In this document: positions 1-10,986 of the stretch, in pieces
Numbering within the stretch: the stretch's first letter is position 1
Layout: each line of letters begins with the position of its first letter
Origin: Vagococcus acidifermentans
GTDB taxonomy: Bacteria; Bacillota; Bacilli; Lactobacillales; Vagococcaceae
DNA length: 64,000 bases
Reading direction: 5' to 3'
NCBI RefSeq assembly: GCF_003987655.1
Contig: NZ_NGKC01000007.1
Span: forward strand, 1 to 64,000
The notes under the pieces: model-generated
The model's database searches: none
What the model was told of the DNA's origin: nothing
What the model saw: the letters and a program-made list of their open reading frames with translations, nothing else
Position numbers and translations under genes: made by a program

Positions 1-18
1 TTGGTTCGTCTTACTTTA

Positions 19-35
19 TTCAGTTTTCAAAGGTC
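19..35 (-). promoter_or_regulatory. boxA-like rRNA leader element
   Basis: Read on the minus strand this gives GACCTTTGAAAACTGAA, which resembles the CTTTGAAAACTGAA element common in rRNA leaders and spacers of Bacillus and lactic acid bacteria, where it takes part in antitermination. It lies just downstream of three tandem promoters pointing the same way. The inference is that an rRNA operon starts immediately left of the window; the rRNA itself is not visible. Confidence 0.5.
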
Positions 36-62
36 TACGTGTGCGTTTGTAGCAACTTTTAT

Positions 63-91
63 ATCATAACAGCTGGCGTTTGTTTTGTCAA
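63..91 (-). promoter_or_regulatory. Promoter P3 of a probable rRNA operon
   Basis: On the minus strand there is a perfect -35 TTGACA (86-91), a 17-bp spacer and -10 TATGAT (63-68). It is the promoter closest to the boxA-like element and transcribes out of the left edge. In B. subtilis the lysS gene is likewise followed by an rRNA operon. Confidence 0.75.
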
Positions 92-168
92 CTGTTTTGA
101 TGACTTTTTTTGAAAAGTTTTTTCTGCTGACGCGCGACTGATTGTCGTGCTCCGACGCGAACTTTCAT

Positions 169-198
169 ATCTTAGCATAACATCTTTTCACTTGTCAA
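169..198 (-). promoter_or_regulatory. Promoter P2 of a probable rRNA operon
   Basis: The minus strand shows -35 TTGACA (193-198), an 18-bp spacer and -10 TAAGAT (169-174). It lies 106 bp upstream of P3 in the same orientation. Confidence 0.65.
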
Positions 199-262
199 CT
201 GCTTTTTTAAAATATTTTGCTGGTATCGCCGGTTTGTGTCCGGCAACTTAACAACACGTTAT

Positions 263-291
263 AATATACCAACTTCTTATCTTTTAGTCAA
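263..291 (-). promoter_or_regulatory. Promoter P1 of a probable rRNA operon
   Basis: The minus strand shows -35 TTGACT (286-291), a 17-bp spacer and -10 TATATT (263-268). It is the most upstream of three promoters spaced about 100 bp apart, the arrangement expected for a growth-rate-controlled rRNA operon. It lies after the lysS terminator and so is an independent unit. Confidence 0.65.
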
Positions 292-378
292 CTATAAAAA
301 GCGATTTTTTCACTTTTTTTTGATAAGTGTATCAATCACTTGATTCCGCTGTGTCTTCACGCCTTTTTCTGCGTCAGA

Positions 379-439
379 TAAATACAATAAAACACACTGA
401 TTAAACACAGGCAACAAACCTGCCGGTTAATCAGTGTGT
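379..439 (-). terminator. lysS rho-independent terminator
   Basis: A 13-bp perfect inverted repeat (392-404 with 427-439, arms ACACACTGATTAA) encloses a smaller CAGG/CCTG hairpin. On the minus strand it is followed by TTTTATTGTATTT. It closes the lysS unit 10 bp after the stop codon. Confidence 0.85.
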
Positions 440-448
440 GCGGTTCGG

Positions 449-1999
<1,551 letters not shown>

Positions 2000-2001
2000 C
2001 T

Positions 2002-2033
2002 AAAAACAAAAAAGGCAAGTCGAAATTGCCTTT
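2002..2033 (-). terminator. dusB terminator
   Basis: AAAGGCAA (2011-2018) pairs with TTGCCTTT (2026-2033). On the minus strand the stem is followed by TTTGTTTTT. It separates dusB from lysS. Confidence 0.75.
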
Positions 2034-2045
2034 TCTTTCAGTTTT

Positions 2046-3035
2046 TTAGCGGGTCAAGCCTTTGCTCGCCAATGACTCGATGAATTGTTCAAGAATATCC
2101 GTTATTTCTGCTTCGGTTTCCGCTTGATTGATGGCAACTTTGGTCTTGGCTGCCCGCGGAATGCCTTTCAAGTAATAGGCCGCATGTTGACGGAATTCCC
2201 GTGCGCCGATTTTTTCACCTTTCAGCGCAATCAAGCGCTTCAGATGCACTTTGGCGATATCGATTTTATCGCCCGGCGACGGTTCCGGCAAAAGTTCGCC
2301 GGTTTCGAGATAATGACGGGTGCGGTAAATCATCCACGGATTGCCTAAAGCTGCCCTGCCGATCATGACAGCATCGCAGCCGGTTTCTGCCAGCATGCGC
2401 TCCGCATCTTCCGGCGTGCGCACATCGCCGTTGCCCATAAAGGGAATCGTCAAGGCGCTGCTGACTTCCCGCAAAATATCCCAATTGGCTTTTCCTTCAT
2501 ACATTTGTACGCGGGTCCGTCCATGCATCGCCACAGCTGCCGCACCGGCTTTTTCCGCAGCAAGGGCGTTCTGCACAGCAAAAATATGCTGTTCGTCCCA
2601 GCCGATACGCATTTTGACAGTGACTGGAATAGTGACTGCCGACACAACTGCAAAGACCATCTCATACACTTTATCCGGGTCAAGCAGCCACTTGGCGCCT
2701 GCTTCTGCTTTAATCACTTTATTGACCGGACACCCCATATTGATGTCGATAATGTCTGCCTCCGTGTGAGCTTCGACAAATTTGGCCGCTTCGACGAGTG
2801 TCGACTTGTCGCCGCCAAAAATCTGCAAGCTTAGCGGGTGTTCTTTTTCATCAATGTACAACATATCGAGTGTCTTTTTGTTGCGGTGCTGGATGCCTTT
2901 GTCGCTGATCATCTCGCAGACGACCAGTCCTGCACCAAACTCTTTTACAGTCACCCGGAAAGCCGCATTGCTGATACCGGCCATGGGTGCCACGACCACT
3001 CGGTTTGGAATTTCCACATTACCTATTTTCCACAA
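2046..3035 (-). CDS. dusB: tRNA-dihydrouridine synthase (DusB type)
   Basis: This FMN enzyme reduces uridines in the tRNA D-arm using NADPH. The 329-residue product shows the TIM-barrel motifs in order: APMAGISNAAFR at the N terminus, DINMGCPVNKV with the catalytic Cys (about residue 100), KMRIGW, MHGRTR, GNGDV and MIGRAALGNPWM. The start is TTG at 3035, which stands about 10 nt after a GGGGG ribosome site; no ATG fits better. It follows hslO by 15 bp, so the two are probably co-transcribed, the order known from Bacillus and Enterococcus. Confidence 0.95.
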   Translation of the reverse strand: MWKIGNVEIPNRVVVAPMAGISNAAFRVTVKEFGAGLVVCEMISDKGIQHRNKKTLDMLYIDEKEHPLSLQIFGGDKSTLVEAAKFVEAHTEADIIDINMGCPVNKVIKAEAGAKWLLDPDKVYEMVFAVVSAVTIPVTVKMRIGWDEQHIFAVQNALAAEKAGAAAVAMHGRTRVQMYEGKANWDILREVSSALTIPFMGNGDVRTPEDAERMLAETGCDAVMIGRAALGNPWMIYRTRHYLETGELLPEPSPGDKIDIAKVHLKRLIALKGEKIGAREFRQHAAYYLKGIPRAAKTKVAINQAETEAEITDILEQFIESLASKGLTR

Positions 3036-3050
3036 AATCGTTTGCCCCCT

Positions 3051-3935
3051 CTAGCTTTTCCCTTCAATAATCAACTGCTCCAGCTCTTCCGCGGTGAAAT
3101 AATATTTGTTTTCGCAAAAATGGCAGACTGCCTCTGCGCCGCCGTCTTCTTCAATCATCTCGCGCAAGTCCTTTTCGCCGACTGCAATCAACGCTTCAGC
3201 AAACCGTTCTTTGGAACAGTCGCATTTGAACTGGACTGGCATTGTATCAAGTATTTCAATATTGTCCGCACCAAACAGAGATTCCAAGATGCCTTCCGGT
3301 GATTTGCCTTCATCTAACAGAGCGGAAATCGCCGGCAACTCTTTCAACCGGTTTTCAATATCCGTCAATGTGTCATCGGTTGCCCCCGGCATTACCTGAA
3401 TCACAAATCCCCCGGCAGCTTTGACACTTTCCTCTTCAAAATCGATGAGTACGCTAAGTCCGACAGAGGATGGTGTTTGTTCCGAGTTCGCCAGATAATA
3501 AGTAAAATCTTCACCCAGTTCTCCGGAAATCAGCGGCACTTGACCGGAAAACGGCTCTTTCAGCCCCAAATCCTTGATGACTGTCAAACTGCCGTTGGTA
3601 CCGACGATATCGCGGACATTTATTTTTCCTTCTTGGTATGAAGGAAGGTTGGCTTGAGGGTTTTGAATGTAGCCTTTGACGTCGCCTTTGGCATTGGCAT
3701 CGATGATGATGGCGCCGCCGGTTCCGTCTCCCTGGATTTTAACTGTTAATTTTTCTTCATTTTTCAGCATCGCTCCCAACAATAGCGCGCCGGTCATGCC
3801 TCTTCCCAAAGCGACCGAGGAGCCGCGCCATGTTTTGTGGCGGCGTTTGGCTTCTGCTACCGTCTCTGTCGAGCGGACTGCCATCGCTCTGATTTGACCG
3901 TCATAGCACAATGCTTTTACTAAATAATCATTCAT
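3051..3935 (-). CDS. hslO: Redox-regulated chaperonin Hsp33
   Basis: Hsp33 is a cytoplasmic holdase activated by oxidative unfolding. The 294-residue product begins with the typical MNDYLVKALCYDGQIRA and ends with the zinc-binding switch, seen here as KCDCSKERF (CxC, about residue 237) and VCHFCENK (CxxC, about residue 270), the four cysteines that release zinc when oxidised. It lies between ftsH and dusB in a leftward operon. All key residues are present. Confidence 0.96.
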   Translation of the reverse strand: MNDYLVKALCYDGQIRAMAVRSTETVAEAKRRHKTWRGSSVALGRGMTGALLLGAMLKNEEKLTVKIQGDGTGGAIIIDANAKGDVKGYIQNPQANLPSYQEGKINVRDIVGTNGSLTVIKDLGLKEPFSGQVPLISGELGEDFTYYLANSEQTPSSVGLSVLIDFEEESVKAAGGFVIQVMPGATDDTLTDIENRLKELPAISALLDEGKSPEGILESLFGADNIEILDTMPVQFKCDCSKERFAEALIAVGEKDLREMIEEDGGAEAVCHFCENKYYFTAEELEQLIIEGKS

Positions 3936-3978
3936 TGTTTATCGCTTCCTATCTTAATTGTTCCCTTAAACGAATTGA

Positions 3979-4006
3979 AAGTGGGATACAGGTCTGTATC
4001 CCACTT
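3979..4006 (-). terminator. Hairpin between ftsH and hslO
   Basis: AAGTGGGATACAG pairs with CTGTATCCCACTT, a 12-13 bp perfect stem with a tiny loop, 9 bp after the ftsH stop. There is no clear T-run on either strand, so it may be an attenuating or mRNA-stabilising hairpin rather than a full terminator. Confidence 0.45.
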
Positions 4007-4014
4007 ATCATAAC

Positions 4015-6099
4015 TTATTTGTACCGATCTTCAAAATTATTTTGCTCATACTCGGAATCATGCGTTGTTTTTTCAGGTTGCGGCGCATCCGTCTGTTCTT
4101 CTTTGCCGGATTCCTGCTGCTTCTCAGCTTCTTTCCGTTCTAACGCTTCTTTAGCTTCTTCGAAAGACCCTGATTTTTCACTTGGAAACTCTTCATCAAC
4201 TGCTTTTTCAGGCATTGTCCCTGTTTCAAACAGCGATTTGATGCTCTTGGCATCCAATGTTTCGTATTTCAACAGCGCTTCTGCGATAATCTTGTGTTGC
4301 TCAAGATGTTCTTCAATGATTTCACGCGCTTTGTCATGCGCACGGTTCAGCAGCATGCGGACTTCTTCATCGATTTCAAAAGCGACTTGTTCTGAATAAG
4401 CTTTAGTCTGACCGTAATCCCGGCCGATAAACACTTGGTGATTGCCTTCATACTGCACTGGACCGAGCTTGTCGCTCATGCCGTACTCGGTAATCATGCT
4501 CCGTGCCAGACGGGTTGCCTGCTCGAAGTCATTGCTGGCTCCTGTTGATTTCGTGCCGAACACGATTTCTTCTGCCACACGTCCGCCAAGCAAGCCGACG
4601 ATTTGTTCAAACATCTCGTCTTTTGTCATCAAGAAACGGTCTTCTTTCGGCAGGGCAATCATATAACCCCCAGCCCGTCCGCGGGGAACGATGGTTACTT
4701 TATGGACAACCCGTGCATCGCTCAATACCAGTCCGCAAATCGTATGACCCGCTTCGTGATAAGCGACCATCTCGCGTTCGCGCTTGCTGACGACACGGTC
4801 TTTTTTCGCCGGCCCGGCAATTACGCGGTCCTGCGCTTCGTCAATGTCGGACGCGTCAATTTTTTTCTTGTTGCGTCTGGCAGCGACAAGTGCCGCTTCG
4901 TTCAAGACGTTTTCTAAATCAGCGCCGGCAAATCCCGGTGTCTGCTGTGCAACGACTTTCAAATCCACGTCGTTAGCTAGCGGTTTGTTGCGTGAGTGGA
5001 CACGAAGAATCGCTTCACGCCCTTTGACGTCTGGTACGCCGACCAAAATTTGACGGTCAAAACGTCCCGGGCGAAGCAGTGCCGGGTCCAACACGTCTGA
5101 ACGGTTGGTTGCAGCGATGACGATTACGCCTTCGTTGCCGCTGAAGCCGTCCATCTCAACAAGCAGCTGGTTAAGCGTCTGCTCACGCTCATCGTGACCG
5201 CCGCCCATACCGGCGCCACGTTGACGCCCAACTGCGTCAATCTCATCAATAAAGATAATCGACGGTGCATTTTTCTTGGCTGTGTCAAACAAATCACGCA
5301 CACGGCTGGCACCGACACCGACAAACATTTCCACGAAATCAGAACCGGAAATCGAATAGAACGGCACACCGGCTTCACCGGCGACGGCTTTGGCCAGCAA
5401 TGTTTTACCCGTTCCCGGAGGTCCTTCCAGCAGTACACCGGCGGGGATTCTGGCACCCAGCGCGACAAAGCGGCGCGGGTCTTTCAAGAACTCGACCACT
5501 TCCACCAGTTCCTGTTTTTCCTCCTCGGCTCCGGCCACATCGGAAAACCTGACTTTGACTGATTTTTTATCAGCTTCTTTCGGTTTCGATTTACCGAAGT
5601 TCATCACACGGCCGCTGCCGCCGCCCTGACCAGCCTGTCCCATCATCATGTAAATCATGAAAATAAGGAAGATCATCGGCAAGAAGGAGAAGATCAGAGA
5701 CAGCCACATGCCGCTGTTGGACTGTTCTTTGATGACTATCTTGGTTTGCGTGTCTTTGGCCGCCGCCGTGATGTCAGCCATCGTCGCATCGTTCGGCAAA
5801 ACGACCGTAGAGAAGCCGGTTGACGGCGCTGTCCGGCTGCCGAACACCGGCAGTCCGCCGGAGTCGTTGACTTCCTGCTTTTCGAAATACTCGCCAGTGA
5901 TACGGTAAACGCCGTTAGTCGGCTGAATCGTAATTTCTTTTATTTGTTCATCTCTTAGTTGTTTATAAAATGTGGAATAGTTGATATCAGGCGACTGGTC
6001 ACTGCCTGAACCAAAAAAGAAATACACCAACATCACCATCGACAGCAGGACGATGATGTAATAGAGGGTATTCTTCATTCCAGAATTTTTTTTATTCAT
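4015..6099 (-). CDS. ftsH: ATP-dependent zinc metalloprotease FtsH
   Basis: FtsH is a membrane-anchored AAA+ protease that degrades misfolded membrane proteins and regulators. The 694-residue product has two N-terminal transmembrane segments (about 9-27 and 132-153, the second rich in Met), Walker A GPPGTGKT (about 226-233), Walker [12 protein letters not shown], the second region of homology, and the zinc motif HEAGH (about 445-449). The C-terminal 60 residues are an acidic, low-complexity tail typical of lactic acid bacteria. ATG at 6099 follows AAGGAGG. The hpt-ftsH-hslO order is conserved in Firmicutes. Confidence 0.98.
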   Translation of the reverse strand: MNKKNSGMKNTLYYIIVLLSMVMLVYFFFGSGSDQSPDINYSTFYKQLRDEQIKEITIQPTNGVYRITGEYFEKQEVNDSGGLPVFGSRTAPSTGFSTVVLPNDATMADITAAAKDTQTKIVIKEQSNSGMWLSLIFSFLPMIFLIFMIYMMMGQAGQGGGSGRVMNFGKSKPKEADKKSVKVRFSDVAGAEEEKQELVEVVEFLKDPRRFVALGARIPAGVLLEGPPGTGKTLLAKAVAGEAGVPFYSISGSDFVEMFVGVGASRVRDLFDTAKKNAPSIIFIDEIDAVGRQRGAGMGGGHDEREQTLNQLLVEMDGFSGNEGVIVIAATNRSDVLDPALLRPGRFDRQILVGVPDVKGREAILRVHSRNKPLANDVDLKVVAQQTPGFAGADLENVLNEAALVAARRNKKKIDASDIDEAQDRVIAGPAKKDRVVSKREREMVAYHEAGHTICGLVLSDARVVHKVTIVPRGRAGGYMIALPKEDRFLMTKDEMFEQIVGLLGGRVAEEIVFGTKSTGASNDFEQATRLARSMITEYGMSDKLGPVQYEGNHQVFIGRDYGQTKAYSEQVAFEIDEEVRMLLNRAHDKAREIIEEHLEQHKIIAEALLKYETLDAKSIKSLFETGTMPEKAVDEEFPSEKSGSFEEAKEALERKEAEKQQESGKEEQTDAPQPEKTTHDSEYEQNNFEDRYK

Positions 6100-6181
6100 G
6101 AATGTCCTCCTTAGACTTTCAGCTTTTTCATTTTATACAATTTATAATCATAACATACTTTATCTGTTTAAGTGTGAATTT

Positions 6182-6730
6182 TTAGCTATTTTTTTCGTAA
6201 ACTTCTGGTTTTAAAACGCCGATATAAGGCAGATTACGGTAACGTTCTGCATAATCCAGTCCAAAACCGACCACAAACTCATTAGGCACCTCAAACCCCA
6301 CGTAGTCAGCTTCGATATCAATCACGCGGCCGTCCGGCTTGTCCAGCAGCGTTACGATTTTAACCGAGGAGGCCTGACGGTATTTCAACAAATTCACCAG
6401 ATAGTTCAATGTCCGTCCGCTGTCGATAATGTCTTCTACAATCAGCAAGTGGCGGTTTTCTACCACTGTGTCCAAGTCTTTCAAGATCTTTACTTCCCCG
6501 GAGGAAACAGTTGTGTTGCCGTAGCTGGAAACATCCATGAAATCCATTTCAAGAGGAATGTTCATTTCCCTGACTAAATCCGTCAAAAACGGGACAGCAC
6601 CCTTTAATATTCCCACGACCAGCGGGTTTTTATCTTTATAATCTTCACTGAGTGTTTTGCCCAACTGAGCAATCCGCTCATGAATTTCCTCTTTTGAATA
6701 AAACGTCTCTTTTATGTCTTTTTCTAACAT
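6182..6730 (-). CDS. hpt: Hypoxanthine-guanine phosphoribosyltransferase
   Basis: This purine salvage enzyme joins hypoxanthine or guanine to PRPP. The 182-residue product carries the PRPP-binding motif [12 protein letters not shown] (about 98-109) and the DKPDGR region that contacts the base. ATG at 6730 follows AAGGAG. It lies 18 bp downstream of tilS and upstream of ftsH; in B. subtilis and Listeria the TilS/HprT neighbours are also functionally linked at the ftsH promoter. Confidence 0.95.
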   Translation of the reverse strand: MLEKDIKETFYSKEEIHERIAQLGKTLSEDYKDKNPLVVGILKGAVPFLTDLVREMNIPLEMDFMDVSSYGNTTVSSGEVKILKDLDTVVENRHLLIVEDIIDSGRTLNYLVNLLKYRQASSVKIVTLLDKPDGRVIDIEADYVGFEVPNEFVVGFGLDYAERYRNLPYIGVLKPEVYEKNS

Positions 6731-6748
6731 GAGTTTCTCCTTCCAAAC

Positions 6749-8155
6749 CTAACTGTCTTTCCTCAAGTATATTAGTCTGTAATGTATTTTATCAGGTTCT
6801 TTGTGAATACTCAAATAAGACTTCTTATTTGGCAGTATCCATAAAACGTTCTGTGCCGCATCAGCAATCAGCCGGCTGCTGTCCCGCTTGGCGGTCGGTA
6901 CTTTTTCATCGATAAAGTAGCGCGAAACCTTCTTGCGCCGCCCCTTTTCGTCCAGTATCAGCCGGTCGCCCGGACGACGGTGTCTGACAGTGAGCGGCAG
7001 GCTGAAGCGTTCATCAACCGGCATCTCATCCCGTTGCCAGTGCCGCACATTCTCCGGGACCGCCGGCAAGGCTTCTGCTGTCAACATCAGCCATGATGTG
7101 TCAGACAAAAACACACCCTGTTCAGGAATCAGCTGGATGTCTGCGTCGGCCTCATGTCCGGCTGCTGTTTTTTTCAGCAGCAATTTGTCATACGTCCGCA
7201 CAAGCTGCCAGTCGTCTTTGAAGCTGAGCGTCCATTGCGGTTTGGCTGAGTCCTGATTCAGCAGCTCGACTACCTGCTGCCGCTGTTTCAACGACACGAC
7301 CAGCTGCTCTTCTTCAAAGCATGCCGTCCAGAACATATCCAGCAGTACGCGCTGCGTCTGGACATCCGCCGACACGATGGCCGGCAGCGCAATGGCCCAG
7401 CCGTCTTCCAGCCGCTGCACAGAGGACTGATACAGGGGGAAAAGAGCACGTTGGGCAGTAGCGAGGACCGCATCCAGCTGCGCAGCGAAGTACGTGATAT
7501 GCTGATACAGCTGGGGATTTTCATCTTTCAGCACCGGTACGACTTGCCGGCGCAGGCGGTTGCGCAAAAACGCATCGCCTTGATTCGTTTCATCTTCAAA
7601 ATAGACAAGGCGGCGGCTCTTGGCATAATCAACGATGACTTGTTTCGGCAAATGCAAAAACGGGCGGATAATGACTCCGCCGTCAAACGGCCGCAGCTGC
7701 CTGATGCCGGTCAGACTCTGAAGTTCGCTCCCTTTTGCCAGACGCATCAGGACTGTTTCAATCTGGTCATCGCCGTGATGGGCTGTTGCCAGCACGCGGT
7801 AGCCTTTTTCCGCCATCACTTCAGCAAAAAAAGCATAACGGAACTGCCTGGCCTCATGTTCGACATTGCTGACTATCGTCCGGCCTTCTTCCCAGAACGC
7901 TGAAAAAAAAGAGAGACCCCGCTCGCGGCAGTACGTTTTCAGGTAACGTTCTTCTTCAACTGCTGCCTGTCTCAATCCGTGATTGACATGCGCAACGGCA
8001 AATTCAGGCCGCAGCGCATCAGGCAGTCTCAAAAACGCATCGAGAAGTGCCATGGAATCAACGCCGCCCGACACTGCCAAGAGCAGTTTGTCCTCCGGCT
8101 GCCACAATGTTCTTTCTTCTGCTGTTTTGGCAAAATCTCTTGTTAACTCGCTCAT
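6749..8155 (-). CDS. tilS: tRNA(Ile)-lysidine synthase
   Basis: TilS converts C34 of tRNA-Ile(CAU) to lysidine so that it reads AUA. The 468-residue product has the PP-loop SGGVDSMALL (about 30-39), the ATHHGDDQIETVLMRL segment, a linker domain, and the C-terminal domain ending in the RPGDRL...KKVSRYFIDEKVP block that recognises tRNA. ATG at 8155 follows GGAGGG. It is essential in most bacteria and sits in the conserved divIC-S1-tilS-hpt run. Confidence 0.95.
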   Translation of the reverse strand: MSELTRDFAKTAEERTLWQPEDKLLLAVSGGVDSMALLDAFLRLPDALRPEFAVAHVNHGLRQAAVEEERYLKTYCRERGLSFFSAFWEEGRTIVSNVEHEARQFRYAFFAEVMAEKGYRVLATAHHGDDQIETVLMRLAKGSELQSLTGIRQLRPFDGGVIIRPFLHLPKQVIVDYAKSRRLVYFEDETNQGDAFLRNRLRRQVVPVLKDENPQLYQHITYFAAQLDAVLATAQRALFPLYQSSVQRLEDGWAIALPAIVSADVQTQRVLLDMFWTACFEEEQLVVSLKQRQQVVELLNQDSAKPQWTLSFKDDWQLVRTYDKLLLKKTAAGHEADADIQLIPEQGVFLSDTSWLMLTAEALPAVPENVRHWQRDEMPVDERFSLPLTVRHRRPGDRLILDEKGRRKKVSRYFIDEKVPTAKRDSSRLIADAAQNVLWILPNKKSYLSIHKEPDKIHYRLIYLRKDS

Positions 8156-8169
8156 CGTTTCCCTCCGTA

Positions 8170-8204
8170 AAAAATGAAAAAAGGATAAGCAATCTTATCC
8201 TTTT
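8170..8204 (-). terminator. Terminator after the S1-domain gene
   Basis: AAAAGGATAAG (8179-8189) pairs with CTTATCCTTTT (8194-8204), followed on the minus strand by TTCATTTTTT. It lies 10 bp after the S1-domain gene and just before tilS. Confidence 0.75.
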
Positions 8205-8213
8205 ACATCTTTG

Positions 8214-8657
8214 CTAGTTACGTCGACCGCCCCGGCCGCCCCGCTTGCCTTCTGTGTTTCTCCGTAAAGAACTCAGTCGATCATCACTGTCTTTCAAGAA
8301 GGAACTCATCAGCGCGTCAAAATCCTCTTTTTTCTGGGAGGACGCGGCAGGTTTCCGTTGGCTGAATCGCTCTTTATTGTATTGGCCTCTTCTTGGACCG
8401 GAACTTTCTTTCTTTGTTTCATCTTCATTTGCTCGTCTGATTGACAGGCCGATTTTACCATCATCACCGACTGTCATCACCTTCACTTGCACTTCATCAC
8501 CAATAGACAGCACATCATTTATGTCCTTGACAAATGAGTTTGATACCTCGCTGATGTGAACCAACCCTGTCTTTTTGTTCCCAAGATCAATGAATGCACC
8601 AAAATTTGTAATACCAGACACTTTTCCTGAGAGCTTTACTCCAACTTCGATCGACAT
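8214..8657 (-). CDS. S1-domain RNA-binding protein (YabR-like)
   Basis: The 147-residue product begins with one S1/OB-fold domain (residues 1-75, including GVKLSGKVSGITNFGAFIDL and GLVHISEVS) followed by a basic tail rich in Arg, Ser and Gly (ending GGRGGRRN). Proteins of this type bind RNA; the B. subtilis counterpart at this locus is YabR. I chose ATG at 8657 because AAGGAGG stands 9 nt upstream; a longer frame to 8690 would place that ribosome site inside the gene. It lies between divIC and tilS. Confidence 0.9.
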   Translation of the reverse strand: MSIEVGVKLSGKVSGITNFGAFIDLGNKKTGLVHISEVSNSFVKDINDVLSIGDEVQVKVMTVGDDGKIGLSIRRANEDETKKESSGPRRGQYNKERFSQRKPAASSQKKEDFDALMSSFLKDSDDRLSSLRRNTEGKRGGRGGRRN

Positions 8658-8701
8658 AAAAAATTTTTTCCTCCTTGAATCTTTCATCATTATTATTATG
8701 T

Positions 8702-9061
8702 TTATTTTTCATCATCAATGGAACTGTTTAGTTGTGGAATACTGTATACTTGCTCCCCTTCTTTTGAATAGAAGTATTTAGCCCGTGCCAATTTCGCCAC
8801 ATATTCATCATCTTTCAACAATTGTACTTCATTTTTCAGCACTTTCTTTTCCTGACTGACCTCTGTCTGCTCGGCTTTGACTTCTTCTTTTTTTTCTTGA
8901 AGTGCCAGTAAGCGCTGGCCGTTCCGGAAAAGGTTGAATCCCGCTATTGAAAAGAAGACAATAGCCAAAACAAAAACCAGTGTCAGACGTCTGCGACGAT
9001 ACACAAAAGTTTTACCGATTTTCTGGTACTCATACATTGATTCTTTTTGCTTGTCTGTCAT
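8702..9061 (-). CDS. divIC: Septum formation initiator DivIC
   Basis: DivIC is a bitopic divisome protein that partners FtsL and DivIB in septal peptidoglycan synthesis. The 119-residue product has a short basic cytoplasmic N terminus, one transmembrane segment (about 29-48, LTLVFVLAIVFFSIAGF), then an extracellular coiled coil with leucine/lysine heptads and the conserved DDEYVAKLARAKYFYSKEGE segment. ATG at 9061 lies 8 nt after GGAG; the TTG two codons earlier is too close to that site. Confidence 0.93.
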   Translation of the reverse strand: MTDKQKESMYEYQKIGKTFVYRRRRLTLVFVLAIVFFSIAGFNLFRNGQRLLALQEKKEEVKAEQTEVSQEKKVLKNEVQLLKDDEYVAKLARAKYFYSKEGEQVYSIPQLNSSIDDEK

Positions 9062-9122
9062 CTTCAATGCTCCATTCGAAAATTTACATTACAGTTATTA
9101 TACCAAGTCCCGTGCGCCTTGT

Positions 9123-9389
9123 CTAATCCAAATTATCAGGGGTTGTTTCTGACAAGATGTCGTACATGCTCCGCGCATCATCTTTTTTTGTGGTATCTTT
9201 CAGCTCCTTGACTTCGACTTCCAGCGTTTTATTGCCGAAACGAATCGTCAGGCGGTCGCCCGGCTTCACCGTCGTCGATGATTTTGCCAGCTGACCGTTG
9301 ACATCAATGCGCCCTTTGTCCGCCACTTCCTTGGCGACAGTGCGCCGCTTGATAATTCTGGATACCTTTAAAAACTTGTCCAGCCTCAT
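9123..9389 (-). CDS. rqcP: S4-domain ribosome quality-control factor RqcP
   Basis: RqcP (YabO/HSP15 family) binds stalled 50S subunits with RqcH during Ala-tailing of truncated peptides in Firmicutes. The 88-residue product is a single S4 RNA-binding domain starting [20 protein letters not shown], with [16 protein letters not shown] and a beta strand region after it. The length matches the family. It lies 13 bp after the flippase gene and before divIC, its usual position. Confidence 0.93.
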   Translation of the reverse strand: MRLDKFLKVSRIIKRRTVAKEVADKGRIDVNGQLAKSSTTVKPGDRLTIRFGNKTLEVEVKELKDTTKKDDARSMYDILSETTPDNLD

Positions 9390-9402
9390 TTTGCCACCTC
9401 GA

Positions 9403-10971
9403 TTATAAGTATTTTTTTATGATAGGCCAAAAAGGAATATAATGCCACTCTTTTTCCGTGAACAGTCCGATGCCGGCTGCAACTTTCAGAAATACGACTC
9501 CGCCGGCCGCCACGCCAATCAGCGTCAAAAGAAAAGTCGTCAGGCGGCTAAACTGTTCCCAGCCGGCCTGATTCAGCAAATAGCGGTACCCTGCCAGCGT
9601 TACAATCATCGCACTTAAACCGGCTGCCAGTTTCATGAGAAAGCGGCGCTGATAAACCGGCTGGACTGACACTTGCTTGCGGTAAAACACATGCAGCAGG
9701 ACACTGCAGCAAAGCAGCCCCGAAATTGTACTTAAACTGGTTCCGACTGTGCCGAAAGTCCGGGTCAAAACTGATGTTACCATTATTTTCACCAAGATGC
9801 CACTGGCAGCCGCAATCAATTGACAAGCGATCCGATTCCGACTTTGGAGAATCGCCTGATACGATTGAATCATGGACATGAACAAAACTGCCGACATAAA
9901 AATCACCAACGTGGCTTCGCCCTGATTGTCGGCAAAAAGCGTCACGTTCATATAAGGCAGAATACATCCCAGACCGCAGGCCGCCACGCTGGCAATCGTC
10001 AGCGACATTCTTAAAAACAGTGCCGTTGCCTGATGGTACTCCCGCCACCGCTTTTGAGAAATCAAAGTGGTCAGCGTCGGCAGAAAAGCAGTTGTCAACG
10101 CAACAGCGACCACCAGCCCCAATTGCACAATCGGCTGGCCCCGGTCAAACACCCCTTTAGCGATTTTGGCAGCCAAGTCCGGCTGGCCAGAACGGACCAG
10201 CGCGTCTTTCACAACAAAGGAGTCCACCAGCTGATACAAAACCAGATACGCGCTGTACAGACAGAGCGTCCCGCCTTCCATTAACAGCCGGCTCAAAAAC
10301 TGCCTGTCCGGCAGCTGCAAACCGACTGGACAAACGGCACCCGTGCGCCTGAGGTACCATAACAGTACAAAGACTGCGCCTAAGCCGCCGGCAGTGGCGC
10401 CTGTGACCGCCAGCTGGCCGGTCTGATAAATCGACAGCCGGCCGGTCATAAATACAATTCCGGCTGCCAAGATGACGCCGACACGTATCGTCTGCTCGGT
10501 CAGTTGCGACACAGACGTCGGCGTCATCAGCAGCTGGCCTTGAAAAAAACCGCGGTAGCTCGCCAAAAAAGGCACCAGTAAAAACACAAAAGCGACTGAA
10601 CGTATCAAAGGTGCCAGCTGATTGTCCCCCATTTGCGCGGCCAGCCAGCCGCTGCCGGCAAACAAACCTGCAAAACAGACGGCGGCCAGACTCATGACCA
10701 CCGTGAAGAAGCGTTGCGTGATGACTTGCCGTGCTGCCTCATCACGCGTCTCAGCCACCAGCTTGGAGAGATAGACCGGCAAGCCGGACAAAGACAGCGT
10801 CATGGCAATCCCGTAAAGCGGATAGACCTGCTGGTAGACGTAAAACCCTTCGTCGCCCACCAGGTTTTGATACGGTACGCGGTACACAGCACTCAACACT
10901 TTTACGACCAAAGAAGTGACCGTCAACAGCATGGCGCCTTGAATTACTTTTCTTCGGTTCATCTCAGCCAT
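9403..10971 (-). CDS. MOP-superfamily polysaccharide flippase (YabM/SpoVB-like)
   Basis: The 522-residue product is a polytopic membrane protein of the polysaccharide-transport/MurJ-like branch of the MOP superfamily, with about 14 hydrophobic segments and the family start [23 protein letters not shown]. Members flip lipid-linked sugars; at the mfd locus of B. subtilis the equivalent is YabM. The exact substrate cannot be read from sequence; a lipid II or related role is possible. ATG at 10971 follows GGAGG, and the gene starts 15 bp after mfd. Confidence 0.88.
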   Translation of the reverse strand: MAEMNRRKVIQGAMLLTVTSLVVKVLSAVYRVPYQNLVGDEGFYVYQQVYPLYGIAMTLSLSGLPVYLSKLVAETRDEAARQVITQRFFTVVMSLAAVCFAGLFAGSGWLAAQMGDNQLAPLIRSVAFVFLLVPFLASYRGFFQGQLLMTPTSVSQLTEQTIRVGVILAAGIVFMTGRLSIYQTGQLAVTGATAGGLGAVFVLLWYLRRTGAVCPVGLQLPDRQFLSRLLMEGGTLCLYSAYLVLYQLVDSFVVKDALVRSGQPDLAAKIAKGVFDRGQPIVQLGLVVAVALTTAFLPTLTTLISQKRWREYHQATALFLRMSLTIASVAACGLGCILPYMNVTLFADNQGEATLVIFMSAVLFMSMIQSYQAILQSRNRIACQLIAAASGILVKIMVTSVLTRTFGTVGTSLSTISGLLCCSVLLHVFYRKQVSVQPVYQRRFLMKLAAGLSAMIVTLAGYRYLLNQAGWEQFSRLTTFLLTLIGVAAGGVVFLKVAAGIGLFTEKEWHYIPFWPIIKKYL

Positions 10972-10986
10972 TTCTGTTTCCTCCAG

